From NCBI GenBank assembly GCA_023388495.1, contig JAEWGC010000020.1, positions 1 to 34,413 of the forward strand: DNA of 34,413 bases. Reading direction: 5' to 3'. Source of the DNA: Bacillota bacterium. GTDB taxonomy: Bacteria; Bacillota; Clostridia; Tissierellales; Tissierellaceae. Below are positions 8,248 through 16,620 of this stretch, piece by piece (the stretch's first letter is position 1; every line of letters starts with the position of its first letter). The notes beneath the pieces were generated by a model. That model searched no databases, was not told where the DNA came from, and worked only from the letters and a program-made list of their open reading frames with translations. A program made the position numbers and the translations under genes.

Positions 8248-9675
8248 ATGAGAAAAAGAATACTCACCAATTATATTGTTATTTTGATATTAAGTGCTCT
8301 TATTACAGGAGCACTTGCTTTTTATTTTATAAAAAGCAGTTATATAAGCAGTAAAGAGGAAAAATTACATACAAATATTAACCTTATAGAGAATTTATTA
8401 AGAGAAAATTATAAAAATGAAGAAAAGGTTAATTTTTATAGATTGGCTCAAGATTTATCTACTAGAATAAATTCAAGAGTTACATTTATAGATATAACTG
8501 GATGGCCTATTGCAGACTCCATAAATAATAGTATTATATTTAATAATCATTCATCATCTCAAGAGTTTAGAAATGCTATGAAAGGTGAAAGAACTATAGT
8601 TAAGAGATATAGTGGAGAAACAGGAGAAAAATATTTCTATTTAGCCATACCTCCAATAAAAATAGGGGATAAAGAGATAATATTAAGGTTGGGAGATAGC
8701 TATGGCGAAGTAGATCATATAGCAGAGGAATTTATATCATATCTTTTATTTGCTACATTAATTGGAGTTTGTTTCGCTATTTTAATTTCATATATTACTG
8801 TTGGGAAAATAGTTAAACCTATAAAAGAATTAACAGAAGCATCAAAACATATATCTGAGGGGAATTTTGATAATAAAATTATTGTAGATACTAAAGATGA
8901 GATAGAAGAACTTTCAGTAAGCTTTAATCAAATGGCAAGAAAATTAAAATATATGATTAATGAGTTAAAAGATACAAATGCAACTATTATAAGCTTAGAG
9001 AAAATGAGGAAGGACTTTGTTGCAAATGTGTCCCATGAATTAAGAACTCCTCTTACCTCCATAGGTGGATTTGTTGAGACTTTGAGAATAAAGGAATTAG
9101 ATGAAAAAAGTAGAGAAAAGGCTCTAGATATAATAGAATTTGAAACTGAAAGACTAAAGGGACTAATAAATGAACTCCTAATTTTATCAAAAATAGAAAG
9201 CGTTATAGAAGTGAAGAAGCTTGAAAAGGTCCCTATATATGATGAGATATATAAGGTATTAAAATTGCTAGAACCTCAGATAAGAGACAATAATATAAAT
9301 GTCCAGTTGTCAGTAGAAAACAACCTTAATATGATAAATGGAGACAAGGATTTATTTAGAAGAATACTTATTAATTTAATTGAAAATAGTATTAAATATA
9401 ATAAACCTGAGGGAAATATAAAAATTGATATATCAAATTATAAAAAAGGAATTCAGGTAATTGTAGAGGATAGTGGAATAGGTATACCGGAAGAAGATAT
9501 ACCATGGATTTTTGAAAGGTTTTATAGAGTCTCTAAAAGTAGAGCTAATAATAAAGAAGGATCTGGCCTAGGATTGGCAATAGTTAAACAGATAGTATTA
9601 TATTTTGGTGGGGACATAGAGCTTAGCAGTGAATTAGGAAAAGGAACTAAGTTTATAATAAAACTACCTAACTAG
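8248..9675 (+). CDS. PhoR-type sensor histidine kinase
   Basis: A 475-residue membrane kinase. Order: membrane helix (about residues 7-28), an extracytoplasmic sensor of some 130 residues, second helix (about 165-185), HAMP linker with KPIKELTEASKHISEGNF, then the dimerisation domain with catalytic His263 in FVANVSHELRTPL, and the ATP-binding domain with NLIENSIKYN, DSGIGIPEED, FERFYRV and GSGLGLAIVKQI. A cytoplasmic PAS domain, common in PhoR and WalK, is not apparent between HAMP and the histidine. Start 8248 is chosen since AGGTG (8236-8240) is 7 bases upstream. The ATG at 8242 is only 1 base away. It should phosphorylate the regulator encoded just before it. Confidence 0.88.
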   Translation: MRKRILTNYIVILILSALITGALAFYFIKSSYISSKEEKLHTNINLIENLLRENYKNEEKVNFYRLAQDLSTRINSRVTFIDITGWPIADSINNSIIFNNHSSSQEFRNAMKGERTIVKRYSGETGEKYFYLAIPPIKIGDKEIILRLGDSYGEVDHIAEEFISYLLFATLIGVCFAILISYITVGKIVKPIKELTEASKHISEGNFDNKIIVDTKDEIEELSVSFNQMARKLKYMINELKDTNATIISLEKMRKDFVANVSHELRTPLTSIGGFVETLRIKELDEKSREKALDIIEFETERLKGLINELLILSKIESVIEVKKLEKVPIYDEIYKVLKLLEPQIRDNNINVQLSVENNLNMINGDKDLFRRILINLIENSIKYNKPEGNIKIDISNYKKGIQVIVEDSGIGIPEEDIPWIFERFYRVSKSRANNKEGSGLGLAIVKQIVLYFGGDIELSSELGKGTKFIIKLPN

Positions 9676-9742
9676 AATATATACAAAATTTACGAAATAT
9701 GGTATTCTATTGAAAGTACTAAAAGGGATAGGGGAGGAAAAA

Positions 9743-10468
9743 ATGAATAAAGGAACTATAAAAAAATTATTATTAATATTAATAGCATCCTTAGTATTAA
9801 TTGCAGGAGGCTGTAAGAAACAAGAAGTAGAAAAAACAGATAACAATGAAGGAGGAAATGATATGACATTAGAACAACTAAAAGAGCCACAAAAGGGAGA
9901 AGAAATTGCAGTAATCACTACAAACTATGGAGAAATAAAAATTAGACTTTTTCCAGAAGCAGCACCAAAGGCAGTAGAAAACTTTAAAACTCATGCTAAG
10001 GATGGATACTATAACGGTGTTAGCTTCCATAGAGTAATCAATGATTTTATGATTCAAGGAGGAGATCCAGATGGTACTGGTAGAGGTGGTGAAAGTATCT
10101 GGGGTAAACCTTTTGAAGATGAGTTCAGCGTAAACTATAGAAACTTTAGGGGTGCATTGTCTATGGCAAATGCAGGACCTAATACTAATGGAAGCCAATT
10201 TTTCATAGTACAAAAAACAGAAACTGAGGCAGATATAATTAGACAAATGAGAGAAGCAGGAGAGAAAAAAGGATTCCCTGAGGCAGTAGTGAATGCCTAT
10301 GAGGAGCTAGGTGGTACTTACTGGCTAGATGGCGGGCATACAGTATTTGGTCAAGTGTTTGAAGGAATGGATGTAGTAGATAAGATTGCTGCTGTAGATG
10401 TTGATGCAAATAGCAAGCCAATAGAGCCTGTTGTTATGGAAAAGGTAGAAATAGTAGAATATAAGTAA
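9743..10468 (+). CDS. Cyclophilin-type peptidyl-prolyl isomerase, lipoprotein
   Basis: A 241-residue exported cyclophilin. The signal sequence ends in lipobox LIAGGC, so it should be anchored to the outer face of the membrane, where it would help fold secreted proteins. The catalytic core is clear: SFHRVINDFMIQGGDPDGTG, then GALSMANAGPNTNGSQFFIV and HTVFGQVFEGMDVVDKI. A segment of about 45 residues between QFFIV and TVFGQV (rich in E, R, K) is longer than in minimal bacterial cyclophilins. The ATG at 9743 is preceded by AGGGGAGG. An earlier in-frame TTG is rejected because it lacks a ribosome site. The gene follows phoR by 67 bases and ends at a strong terminator. Confidence 0.92.
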   Translation: MNKGTIKKLLLILIASLVLIAGGCKKQEVEKTDNNEGGNDMTLEQLKEPQKGEEIAVITTNYGEIKIRLFPEAAPKAVENFKTHAKDGYYNGVSFHRVINDFMIQGGDPDGTGRGGESIWGKPFEDEFSVNYRNFRGALSMANAGPNTNGSQFFIVQKTETEADIIRQMREAGEKKGFPEAVVNAYEELGGTYWLDGGHTVFGQVFEGMDVVDKIAAVDVDANSKPIEPVVMEKVEIVEYK

Positions 10469-10486
10469 ATTTATATAAAAAGTGAT

Positions 10487-10509
10487 AAAACGGTGCGAGG
10501 CACCGTTTT
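10487..10509. terminator. Shared terminator between convergent genes
   Basis: AAAACGGTGC (10487-10496), loop GAG, then GCACCG followed by a T-run. A-rich at the left foot and T-rich at the right foot, it can end the cyclophilin message rightward and the ABC permease message leftward. Confidence 0.92.
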
Positions 10510-10513
10510 TTTC

Positions 10514-11320
10514 TTACCATTTCGTGAACTTAGTTTCTAATATGGCAATGAGCTTATACATAAGAACAGATATAACTGCTAATATAAATACGCTCATCAT
10601 TACAATATCTAGCTTAAATACCTGACCACCATAGACTATTAAATATCCTATACCAGCTTTTGATACTAGAAACTCTCCTACAATTACCCCAACCCAAGAT
10701 AATCCGATATTGATTTTTAAAGTATTTATAAGGGCTGGGACAGAAGATGGTATAACTATTTTTTGTAGAATTTGTAGTTTAGTAGCTCCAAATGTATGGA
10801 GGAGTCTAATTTGATCTTGATCAACTGATACAAAGCTTTCAAACATATTCATTATGGTTACTACTATTGAGATTGTAATAGCAGTGACTATAATCCCACT
10901 ATAGCCAGCACCAACCCAAATAATTATAATAGGAGCTAAGGCAGTTTTAGGTAGACTATTTAGCATAACAAGATAAGGATCAAGTACCTTAGCCCAAAAA
11001 TCAGACCACCAAAGTCCAACAGCTACAATCATACCTAATAATGTCCCCCCTATAAATCCCACTATAGTTTCCAATACAGAAATCCCTACGTGATGGAATA
11101 GATTGCCTTGTTTTATATAATTTAAAAATAGCTTCCAGATTTGTGATGGATAACTAGTTAAAAAGGTATCTATCCATTTAAATCGAGCTGCTATTTCCCA
11201 AAGACAAAGGCTCAAAATCAAAATACTTATTTGAGTAAATAATATACTTCTATTTCTTTTTTTTACATTAATCAAGTAATTTTCATGTTCCTTAGAAATG
11301 TTTTTATTAGACATGAACAT
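10514..11320 (-). CDS. ABC permease, SsuC/TauC/NrtB type
   Basis: A 268-residue inner-membrane permease with about six hydrophobic helices, of the family that imports sulfonates, taurine, nitrate, or thiamine and riboflavin precursors. The coupling-loop region is HTFGATKLQILQKIVIPSS, the usual site that contacts the ATPase. The ending KAGIGYLIVYGGQVF is typical of the family. Its start overlaps the end of the ATPase gene by 14 bases, so translation is coupled. The first ATG has AAGGAG 4 bases upstream and the ATG at 11312-11314 has it 10 bases upstream, so either may be used. No binding protein is encoded nearby, so the ligand is unknown. Confidence 0.88.
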   Translation of the reverse strand: MFMSNKNISKEHENYLINVKKRNRSILFTQISILILSLCLWEIAARFKWIDTFLTSYPSQIWKLFLNYIKQGNLFHHVGISVLETIVGFIGGTLLGMIVAVGLWWSDFWAKVLDPYLVMLNSLPKTALAPIIIIWVGAGYSGIIVTAITISIVVTIMNMFESFVSVDQDQIRLLHTFGATKLQILQKIVIPSSVPALINTLKINIGLSWVGVIVGEFLVSKAGIGYLIVYGGQVFKLDIVMMSVFILAVISVLMYKLIAILETKFTKW

Positions 11321-12086
11321 CCAGCTCCTTCCATATTTTATTGAAATAATAACGAAACTCAGGAGCTTCTCTGCAGCCCAAAGGTGTATTATTTCCTTCA
11401 GGGCAGGTCAGTTTTATATCTATTATCTCCTTTATAGTAGCAGGCCTTTTAGAGAGTATCACTACTCTATCAGATAAGCTAATGGCCTCAGCTATATCAT
11501 GAGTGACTAATATACCAGTTTTTTTCTCTCGTTTTAGTATTGTACCTATTTCATCTGCTATGGCCAGTCTTGTCTGATAATCTAATGCAGAAAATGGTTC
11601 GTCTAAAAGAAGTAAATCTGGTTCTAATAAAAGTGTTCTAATAAGAGCAACTCTTTGTCTCATACCTCCTGATAGTTGGCTTGGGTAACTATTTATAAAA
11701 TCACCTAATCCATAATTTTTAAGCATTTCCTCAGCAGTTTCATATACCTCAGGACTTAATTTTCCTTGGATCTCAGGTCCAAGTACTACATTTTGGAGAA
11801 TATTTCTCCATTCTAATAGTTGATCTTTTTGAAACATATAGCCGATATTTCTATTAAATTTAGTTACCTTTTCGCCATTTATCAGTACATTTCCATTACT
11901 TGGCTCAATGAGGCCTGATATTATTGAGAGTAAAGTAGATTTGCCACATCCACTTGGTCCAACTATTCCAACAATTTCTCCCTCTAATATATTTAAATTT
12001 ATATCTTTAATAGCCTCGGTTTCTCCATCTAAGGTATGGTATGTCATTCCGATATTACTGATTTCGACTAAAATTTTGTCATCCAT
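11307..12086 (-). CDS. ABC ATPase, SsuB/TauB type
   Basis: A 259-residue ATPase of the nitrate/sulfonate/taurine importer class. Walker A is GPSGCGKST near residue 43, the Q-loop lies in MFQKDQLLEWRN, the signature is LSGGMRQR near residue 142, Walker B is LLLLDEPFSALD and the switch histidine is in VTHDIAEA. It energises the permease encoded downstream. GGGAGGG lies before the ATG, and the gene is divergent from thymidine kinase across 144 bases. I looked for a thiamine-pyrophosphate or other riboswitch in that gap and saw no recognisable one. The substrate-binding partner must be encoded elsewhere, or the pair is a relic. Confidence 0.92.
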   Translation of the reverse strand: MDDKILVEISNIGMTYHTLDGETEAIKDINLNILEGEIVGIVGPSGCGKSTLLSIISGLIEPSNGNVLINGEKVTKFNRNIGYMFQKDQLLEWRNILQNVVLGPEIQGKLSPEVYETAEEMLKNYGLGDFINSYPSQLSGGMRQRVALIRTLLLEPDLLLLDEPFSALDYQTRLAIADEIGTILKREKKTGILVTHDIAEAISLSDRVVILSKRPATIKEIIDIKLTCPEGNNTPLGCREAPEFRYYFNKIWKELDVHV

Positions 12087-12169
12087 AGGATCCCTCCCGA
12101 AAATAATATATAGTACTTCATTGTATTCCCAAGTAAGGAAATATGTGAAATTACAAAAAAATATTAATT

Positions 12170-12198
12170 TTGTCCAAAGTTGTAAAAGATGATATAAT
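12170..12198 (+). promoter_or_regulatory. Sigma-A type promoter for tdk-nudC
   Basis: TTGTCC (12170-12175) and TATAAT (12193-12198) are 17 bases apart, the best vegetative promoter match in the window. The start of transcription would fall near 12205, leaving a short leader with the ribosome site. Confidence 0.7.
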
Positions 12199-12230
12199 AT
12201 TTGAGTAATAATTTAAAGGGAGGAATTGTT

Positions 12231-12800
12231 TTGCATCAGTACAAAGGAAAATTAATTATCCATACAGGCTCCATGTTTTCAGGGAAAACATCTAGCTTAG
12301 AAAAGGATGTAAAGAGATTTAATATAGCAGGGTATAGGACTGTTGCTTTTAAGCCATCAGTAGATACTAGATATTCTAAATCAGAAATAAGAACCCATGA
12401 TAATACAACATTAAATGCAGTAATGGTAAATAATATAGAAGAGATATGCGAATATTGTAAAGAACATAATCCAGATATAATAGCTATAGATGAAGTTCAA
12501 TTTTTAGGTGGAAAAATAGAAGATATAGTAAAAGCTATTAAGAAATTCTTGGAGAAAGATGTAACTGTTGTTCTAGCAGGACTAGATATGGATTTTACTG
12601 GACAGCCATTTGAAATAGTAAAGGAACTAATGCCTATTGCAGATTATCTATATAAGCACCATGCAGTATGTGCCAAATGTGGAACAGATGCTTGGGTAAG
12701 TCATAGAAAGACTAAGGCTCAGGAAAGAATAGTTATAGGGGCAACAGATGAATATGAACCTCTTTGCAGAAAATGCTTTTTAGAAGAACAAAATGATTAG
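12231..12800 (+). CDS. tdk: Thymidine kinase
   Basis: A 189-residue type II thymidine kinase, which makes dTMP from thymidine and ATP for nucleotide salvage. The P-loop is GSMFSGKT at residues 13-20, the Walker B-like segment is IAIDEVQFLGG, the lasso region has AGLDMDFTGQPFE, and a structural zinc site is formed by CAKCG and CRKC. I chose the TTG at 12231: GGGAGGA ends 6 bases before it and the protein then has the usual length. The in-frame TTG at 12201 would put that ribosome site inside the gene. The gene is followed by nudC after 13 bases. Confidence 0.93.
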   Translation: MHQYKGKLIIHTGSMFSGKTSSLEKDVKRFNIAGYRTVAFKPSVDTRYSKSEIRTHDNTTLNAVMVNNIEEICEYCKEHNPDIIAIDEVQFLGGKIEDIVKAIKKFLEKDVTVVLAGLDMDFTGQPFEIVKELMPIADYLYKHHAVCAKCGTDAWVSHRKTKAQERIVIGATDEYEPLCRKCFLEEQND

Positions 12801-12813
12801 GGTGAGATAAGAT

Positions 12814-13638
12814 ATGGAAAGATATATAAAGTTTGAGCCTTCAAAAGAGCCATTATATGATGAAGAGAATAAGGATTTTCTATATTTATTTAATAAGGAT
12901 AAACTTATGGTAAGAATAAAGGATGATAAATATACTATACCTAAGAGGGAAGATTTAGATAAACTTAAAATAGGAATAGATTATCTACAATGCTTAGGGG
13001 CATATAATGGAATTAACTGTTATTGTGGAGAAATAGAAGAGATTGTTGAAGATAATTACAAATTTATAGATTTAAGGACTTACTCTAGAGGTATAAGCAA
13101 TGATGATTTTCTAGTATCATCTAAGGCTTTATTGTTATTAGACTATGTAAGAAACAATCAAAGATGTGGAATATGCGGTTCAAAGATGATTATGAAAATC
13201 AGTGGAAATGATAGAGCAATGATTTGTACTAGATGCGACCATATGGTGTGGCCTAAGACATCTCCTGCAATAATAGTAGCAATTACAAAGGAAGACAAGT
13301 TATTATTGGCACATAATAGAATGTTTCCAGAGGGAATGTATAGTGTTTTAGCAGGCTTTGTTGAGATGGGGGAGACTTTTGAAGACTGTGTAAGAAGGGA
13401 AGTATTCGAGGAAACTGGAATAAAGGTACATAATATAAAATACTTTGGCTCACAGCCATGGCCATTTCCAAACTCTATGATGATAGGTTTTACAGCAGAG
13501 TATCTTGATGGAGAGATAAAAGTAGATAAGGATGAAATAGTAGATGCAAAATGGTTCTCAAAAGAAGAAATCCCAGGAATATATAGAGAATCCATTAGTA
13601 TTAGCTGTGATTTAATAGAATGGTTTTTGAATAGATAG
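12814..13638 (+). CDS. nudC: NAD(+) diphosphatase / NADH pyrophosphatase, Nudix
   Basis: A 274-residue NudC-type hydrolase, which splits NAD(H) to NMN(H) and AMP. In other bacteria it also removes NAD caps from RNA. An N-terminal domain of about 110 residues is followed by a zinc ribbon (CGICG and CTRCDHMVWPKTSPA), the Nudix box GFVEMGETFEDCVRREVFEE continuing to TGI, and the subfamily-specific SQPWPFPNS motif just after it. That last motif separates NudC from other Nudix enzymes. It is co-transcribed with tdk, joining two nucleotide-salvage functions, and the unit ends at the terminator at 13648. Confidence 0.94.
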   Translation: MERYIKFEPSKEPLYDEENKDFLYLFNKDKLMVRIKDDKYTIPKREDLDKLKIGIDYLQCLGAYNGINCYCGEIEEIVEDNYKFIDLRTYSRGISNDDFLVSSKALLLLDYVRNNQRCGICGSKMIMKISGNDRAMICTRCDHMVWPKTSPAIIVAITKEDKLLLAHNRMFPEGMYSVLAGFVEMGETFEDCVRREVFEETGIKVHNIKYFGSQPWPFPNSMMIGFTAEYLDGEIKVDKDEIVDAKWFSKEEIPGIYRESISISCDLIEWFLNR

Positions 13639-13647
13639 GAAAGTGCG

Positions 13648-13678
13648 AAGACAGGGGGACGTTTCTCCTGTCTTTTTT
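13648..13678 (+). terminator. Terminator after nudC (repeat-type hairpin)
   Basis: AAGACAGG (13648-13655) pairs with CCTGTCTT (13667-13674), and G-U and G-C pairs extend the stem inward. Six T end it. It shares GTTTCTCCTGT with the terminator near 17871. Confidence 0.88.
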
Positions 13679-13937
13679 GGTAAACTTCCTTGAAAAATTA
13701 ACTAATACATGATAATATTTAGTTAAATAAATAATAGAAAAGGATGGAAATTGCAATAATGAGAATATAATCCACTAAATTTAAAGGAATAATTTGATCT
13801 TAGAATAATAACACCTACTAGCTAGGTTTATTTATGATGCAAAAATGTTCTGAAGTGGATTAATAATCATTTATTATTTATTTAAATTAACCTTATTATT
13901 GGTTGATTTATGCCTTTTGTGATAATAAAAGATATTT
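13679..13937 (+). other. AT-rich leader region of the ABC-F gene
   Basis: No gene of normal length lies here. Two very short reading frames can be seen: ATG at 13759 (three codons, MRI) and ATG at 13910 (nine codons, MPFVIIKDI). The second one's stop codon at 13937-13939 overlaps the 5-prime arm of the hairpin before the ABC-F gene. Neither has a convincing ribosome site. TATAAT at 13766-13771 has no good -35 partner, so the promoter is unplaced. Confidence 0.4.
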
Positions 13938-13967
13938 AGTCCCTTCAGGTTTTAGGAGGGATTTTTT
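13938..13967 (+). promoter_or_regulatory. Attenuator hairpin masking the ABC-F ribosome site
   Basis: AGTCCCTTC (13938-13946), an 8-base loop, then GGAGGGATT (13955-13963) form a 9-bp stem with two G-U pairs, followed by a T-run to 13967. The ATG comes immediately after. The 3-prime arm contains the GGAGG ribosome site. The structure can act as an intrinsic terminator and also as a translation block. A ribosome stalled on the nine-codon frame that ends at 13939 would cover the 5-prime arm and release both. Confidence 0.6.
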
Positions 13968-15593
13968 ATGTTGATTTTAGATATAAATAATTTAAAAAAA
14001 TATTATGGATATAGACTTATATTAGATATTAAAGATTTGAAAGTATATTCAAATGATAAAATAGGCTTGGTTGGGCTAAATGGCTCAGGAAAAACTACAT
14101 TGCTAAACTTAATTGCAAAGGAACTTAATCATGATAATGGAATTATAAAGACAACTATGGAACCATTTTATATTAAACAGTTAGAAGATGAGGTTAATAG
14201 AGAAGTAGATAATGAATATATAAGTAAATTTGGATTAAAAGATAAGAATAAGGAGTTTATGAGTGGTGGAGAATTAACTAGGTTAAAAATCGCTAGATTT
14301 CTAACGGATAATAGGAAGTTTCTTCTTGCAGATGAGCCAACTTCAAATCTTGACTTTGATGGAATTAATTTATTAGTAGAAAAATTAATTAGTTTTGATG
14401 GATGCATGATCATCACTTCTCATGATAGGGATTTATTAGATAAGGTGTGTAACAAGATAGTAGAGATTGAAGATGGAAAAATTAAGATATATGAGGGGAA
14501 TTACTCTGATTATAGGATGCAGAAGGATTTAGAAAAGAAAACCCAAGAGCTAGAATATGAGAAATATATAAAAGAGAAGGAAAGATTACAGAATGCCCTA
14601 ATTGATACGAAAAAAAAGTCAGATAAAATAAATGGGCCACCTAAAAGAATGGGAAACTCTGAGGCTAGACTTCACAAAATGGGTGGACAAAAGGCCAAGA
14701 AAACTTTGGACAATAAAGTTAAATCAATAGCTAAAAGAATTGATAAATTAGAGGTAAAGGAAAAGAACAGAGAAATAGATAAAATAAAAGTAGATATAAA
14801 AGGTGATGAGATTTTTTCAAAGGTAGTTATTGAAGGTAAAAACATTACTAAATCTTTTGGGCAAAGGACATTATTTAAAAACTCTAATTTTCAGATATAC
14901 AATAAATCCAAGGTAGCCTTAATTGGTAATAACGGTAGTGGAAAGACTACATTATTGAAAATGATAATGGAGAATGCACCTAATATTCATATTTCTAAGA
15001 AGGCCAATATAGGTTATTTTAGTCAAAATCTAAATATATTAGATGAGAATAAGACAATAATAGAAAACATTCTTGAATCAAGTATATACCTAGAATCCGA
15101 TGCAAGAAATATGCTGGCAAGATTTCTATTTAAACGAGATGATGTATATAAAAAGGTCAGCGTATTAAGCGGTGGAGAAAGGGTAAAGGTGTCTTTAGCT
15201 AAGATATTGCTAAGTGACTTTAATATGTTGATATTAGATGAGCCCACAAATTATTTAGATATATATTCAATTGAAGCAGTGGAGGAGGCACTAAAAAATT
15301 ATAGTGGCACATTATTATTTGTCTCCCATGATAGGAGATTGGTTGAAAATGTAGGGGATACGATAATGATTATTGAGAATGAAAAAATTAGCACATTCAA
15401 AGGAACCTTTAGTGAATATAATAATAGGGGTAAGGAGAATGAGCTAAAGGATTTACTCTATAAAAAGGCAATACTAGAAAACAGATTAAGTCAAGTAATA
15501 GGACTTCTTTCCACCTCCACAAATGAAGAGGAGAAGGAAAAGCTTGATTTAGAGTATCAAGATATATTAAGGGAGTTAAATAAAATAAGATAG
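13968..15593 (+). CDS. ABC-F protein, antibiotic-resistance (ribosome protection) type
   Basis: A 541-residue soluble protein with two ATPase domains and no membrane segment. Domain 1: Walker A GLNGSGKTT near residue 36, signature MSGGELTRLKIA, Walker B FLLADEPTSNLD. Domain 2: GNNGSGKTT near residue 322, VLSGGERVKVSLAKI, MLILDEPTNYLD and switch SHDRRL. The basic linker between them carries GPPKRMGNSEARLHKM, like the linkers of Vga/Lsa/VmlR/CplR proteins that push lincosamides, pleuromutilins and streptogramin A off the ribosome. Housekeeping EttA/Uup members look different there. A C-terminal helical pair follows (about 490-541). The leader hairpin before the start supports drug-inducible control. 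The exact drug range is unknown. Confidence 0.88.
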   Translation: MLILDINNLKKYYGYRLILDIKDLKVYSNDKIGLVGLNGSGKTTLLNLIAKELNHDNGIIKTTMEPFYIKQLEDEVNREVDNEYISKFGLKDKNKEFMSGGELTRLKIARFLTDNRKFLLADEPTSNLDFDGINLLVEKLISFDGCMIITSHDRDLLDKVCNKIVEIEDGKIKIYEGNYSDYRMQKDLEKKTQELEYEKYIKEKERLQNALIDTKKKSDKINGPPKRMGNSEARLHKMGGQKAKKTLDNKVKSIAKRIDKLEVKEKNREIDKIKVDIKGDEIFSKVVIEGKNITKSFGQRTLFKNSNFQIYNKSKVALIGNNGSGKTTLLKMIMENAPNIHISKKANIGYFSQNLNILDENKTIIENILESSIYLESDARNMLARFLFKRDDVYKKVSVLSGGERVKVSLAKILLSDFNMLILDEPTNYLDIYSIEAVEEALKNYSGTLLFVSHDRRLVENVGDTIMIIENEKISTFKGTFSEYNNRGKENELKDLLYKKAILENRLSQVIGLLSTSTNEEEKEKLDLEYQDILRELNKIR

Positions 15594-15616
15594 GGGATTG
15601 TCTCCTATCTTATTTT
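15582..15616 (+). terminator. Terminator after the ABC-F gene
   Basis: A 16-bp stem (15582-15597 with 15601-15616, one G-U pair) around loop TTG. The left arm includes the ABC-F stop codon. The right arm ends ATTTT, so the T-run is short. Confidence 0.8.
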
Positions 15617-15725
15617 GCACCTTAATTATAAAATAAATTTTATCATTATTTTTTTATTTCAGTACCTTGCAATAAAAGGTAGCATATGATATAGTGTAGT
15701 TAGAAAAGAATAAGGAGAGAGGCCT

Positions 15726-16043
15726 ATGAATATTCAGTTTAAAAAAGGAGTCTTAGAGCTTTGTGTTCTTTCCTTGCTAGATAGAAAGGATTTTTATGGT
15801 TATGAGTTAGTGGAGCATATCTCACAATATATAAATATTTCTGAGGGAACTATTTACCCCTTACTTAGAAAATTTAGGACTGAGGGATATGTAACTACTT
15901 ATCTAGAGGAGTCTCAGGAGGGTCCCCCTAGAAAATACTATAGATTAACTGATAGAGGCAAGGATATTTATGAAGAATTGGAAATAGAATGGGAAAGTTT
16001 TATAGATGGTGTAAATAATATATTAAGGGGGGATTTATCATGA
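15726..16043 (+). CDS. PadR family transcriptional regulator
   Basis: A 105-residue winged-helix repressor of the short PadR class. Visible family pattern: KKGVLELCVLSLLDRKDFYGYEL at the start, then INISEGTIYPLLRKFRTEGYV for the recognition helix, and PPRKYYRLTDRGKD for the wing. GGAGAGAGG precedes the ATG. The stop overlaps the start of the DUF1700 gene by 4 bases, so the three genes to 17694 form one operon. PadR proteins of this class usually repress their own operon until a drug or envelope-stress ligand binds. An operator was not identified by eye. Confidence 0.93.
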   Translation: MNIQFKKGVLELCVLSLLDRKDFYGYELVEHISQYINISEGTIYPLLRKFRTEGYVTTYLEESQEGPPRKYYRLTDRGKDIYEELEIEWESFIDGVNNILRGDLS

Positions 16044-16609
16044 ATAGAAAAGAATATTTAGATAGACTTAGAATATCATTACAGGGGTTACCTATATCTG
16101 AAATAGAAGATATCCTTTCAGATTATGAGGAGCATTTTGATATAGGAATTTCCAAGGGTAAATCAGAGGAAGAAATATCTAAGGAGTTAGGAGATCCAAG
16201 AGAGGTTGCAAGTAATTATATAGGAGCATATAAGTCTAATTATAATAAAAGTGACTATAATACAAATATCTCCAATGATAATACAAGAAAGGTATTAATC
16301 ACATTAGCACTTATAGCTTTTAATGTAATAATAGTAGCAGGTCCTTATTTTGGATTAGTAGGTATTTTGCTTGGATTATATGGCATAGGTATTAGTCTTT
16401 CAATTGGGGGAATTGTAGCATTGCTTGGTTTTCCAATTACATTTTTTACTCCAATACCAGCACCTCATATACTTACTTCTATATCCTTTGGTATAGGACT
16501 GCTGGCATTAGGTGCTTTAGGAATAATATTATCTGTATATCTAACAAAGGAATTTTATAAGCTTACAGTTAAATATATTAGGTGGAATGTAGAACTAATT
16601 AATAAATAG
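16040..16609 (+). CDS. DUF1700/HAAS-domain membrane protein
   Basis: A 189-residue protein. The N-terminal 65 residues are the helical HAAS (DUF1700) domain: YLDRLRISLQGLPISEIEDI, then SDYEEHF and SKELGDPREVASNYI. The rest has three or four hydrophobic segments (about 85-175) and a basic tail. HAAS proteins commonly lie directly after a PadR gene and are thought to transmit or modulate its signal at the membrane. Here it overlaps padR by ATGA and is 11 bases from the DUF4097 gene, the standard three-gene arrangement. GGGGGG stands before the ATG. Confidence 0.88.
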   Translation: MNRKEYLDRLRISLQGLPISEIEDILSDYEEHFDIGISKGKSEEEISKELGDPREVASNYIGAYKSNYNKSDYNTNISNDNTRKVLITLALIAFNVIIVAGPYFGLVGILLGLYGIGISLSIGGIVALLGFPITFFTPIPAPHILTSISFGIGLLALGALGIILSVYLTKEFYKLTVKYIRWNVELINK

Positions 16610-16620
16610 GGGGTTTTGAT

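Noticed and set aside
12087..12170. Possible thiamine-pyrophosphate riboswitch before the ABC ATPase
   Set aside because: On the minus strand I saw no TPP core such as CUGAGA with its partner, and the leader is too short.
12201..12230. Upstream TTG at 12201 as tdk start
   Set aside because: The extension encodes the ribosome site itself and lies at the predicted transcript start (about 12205).
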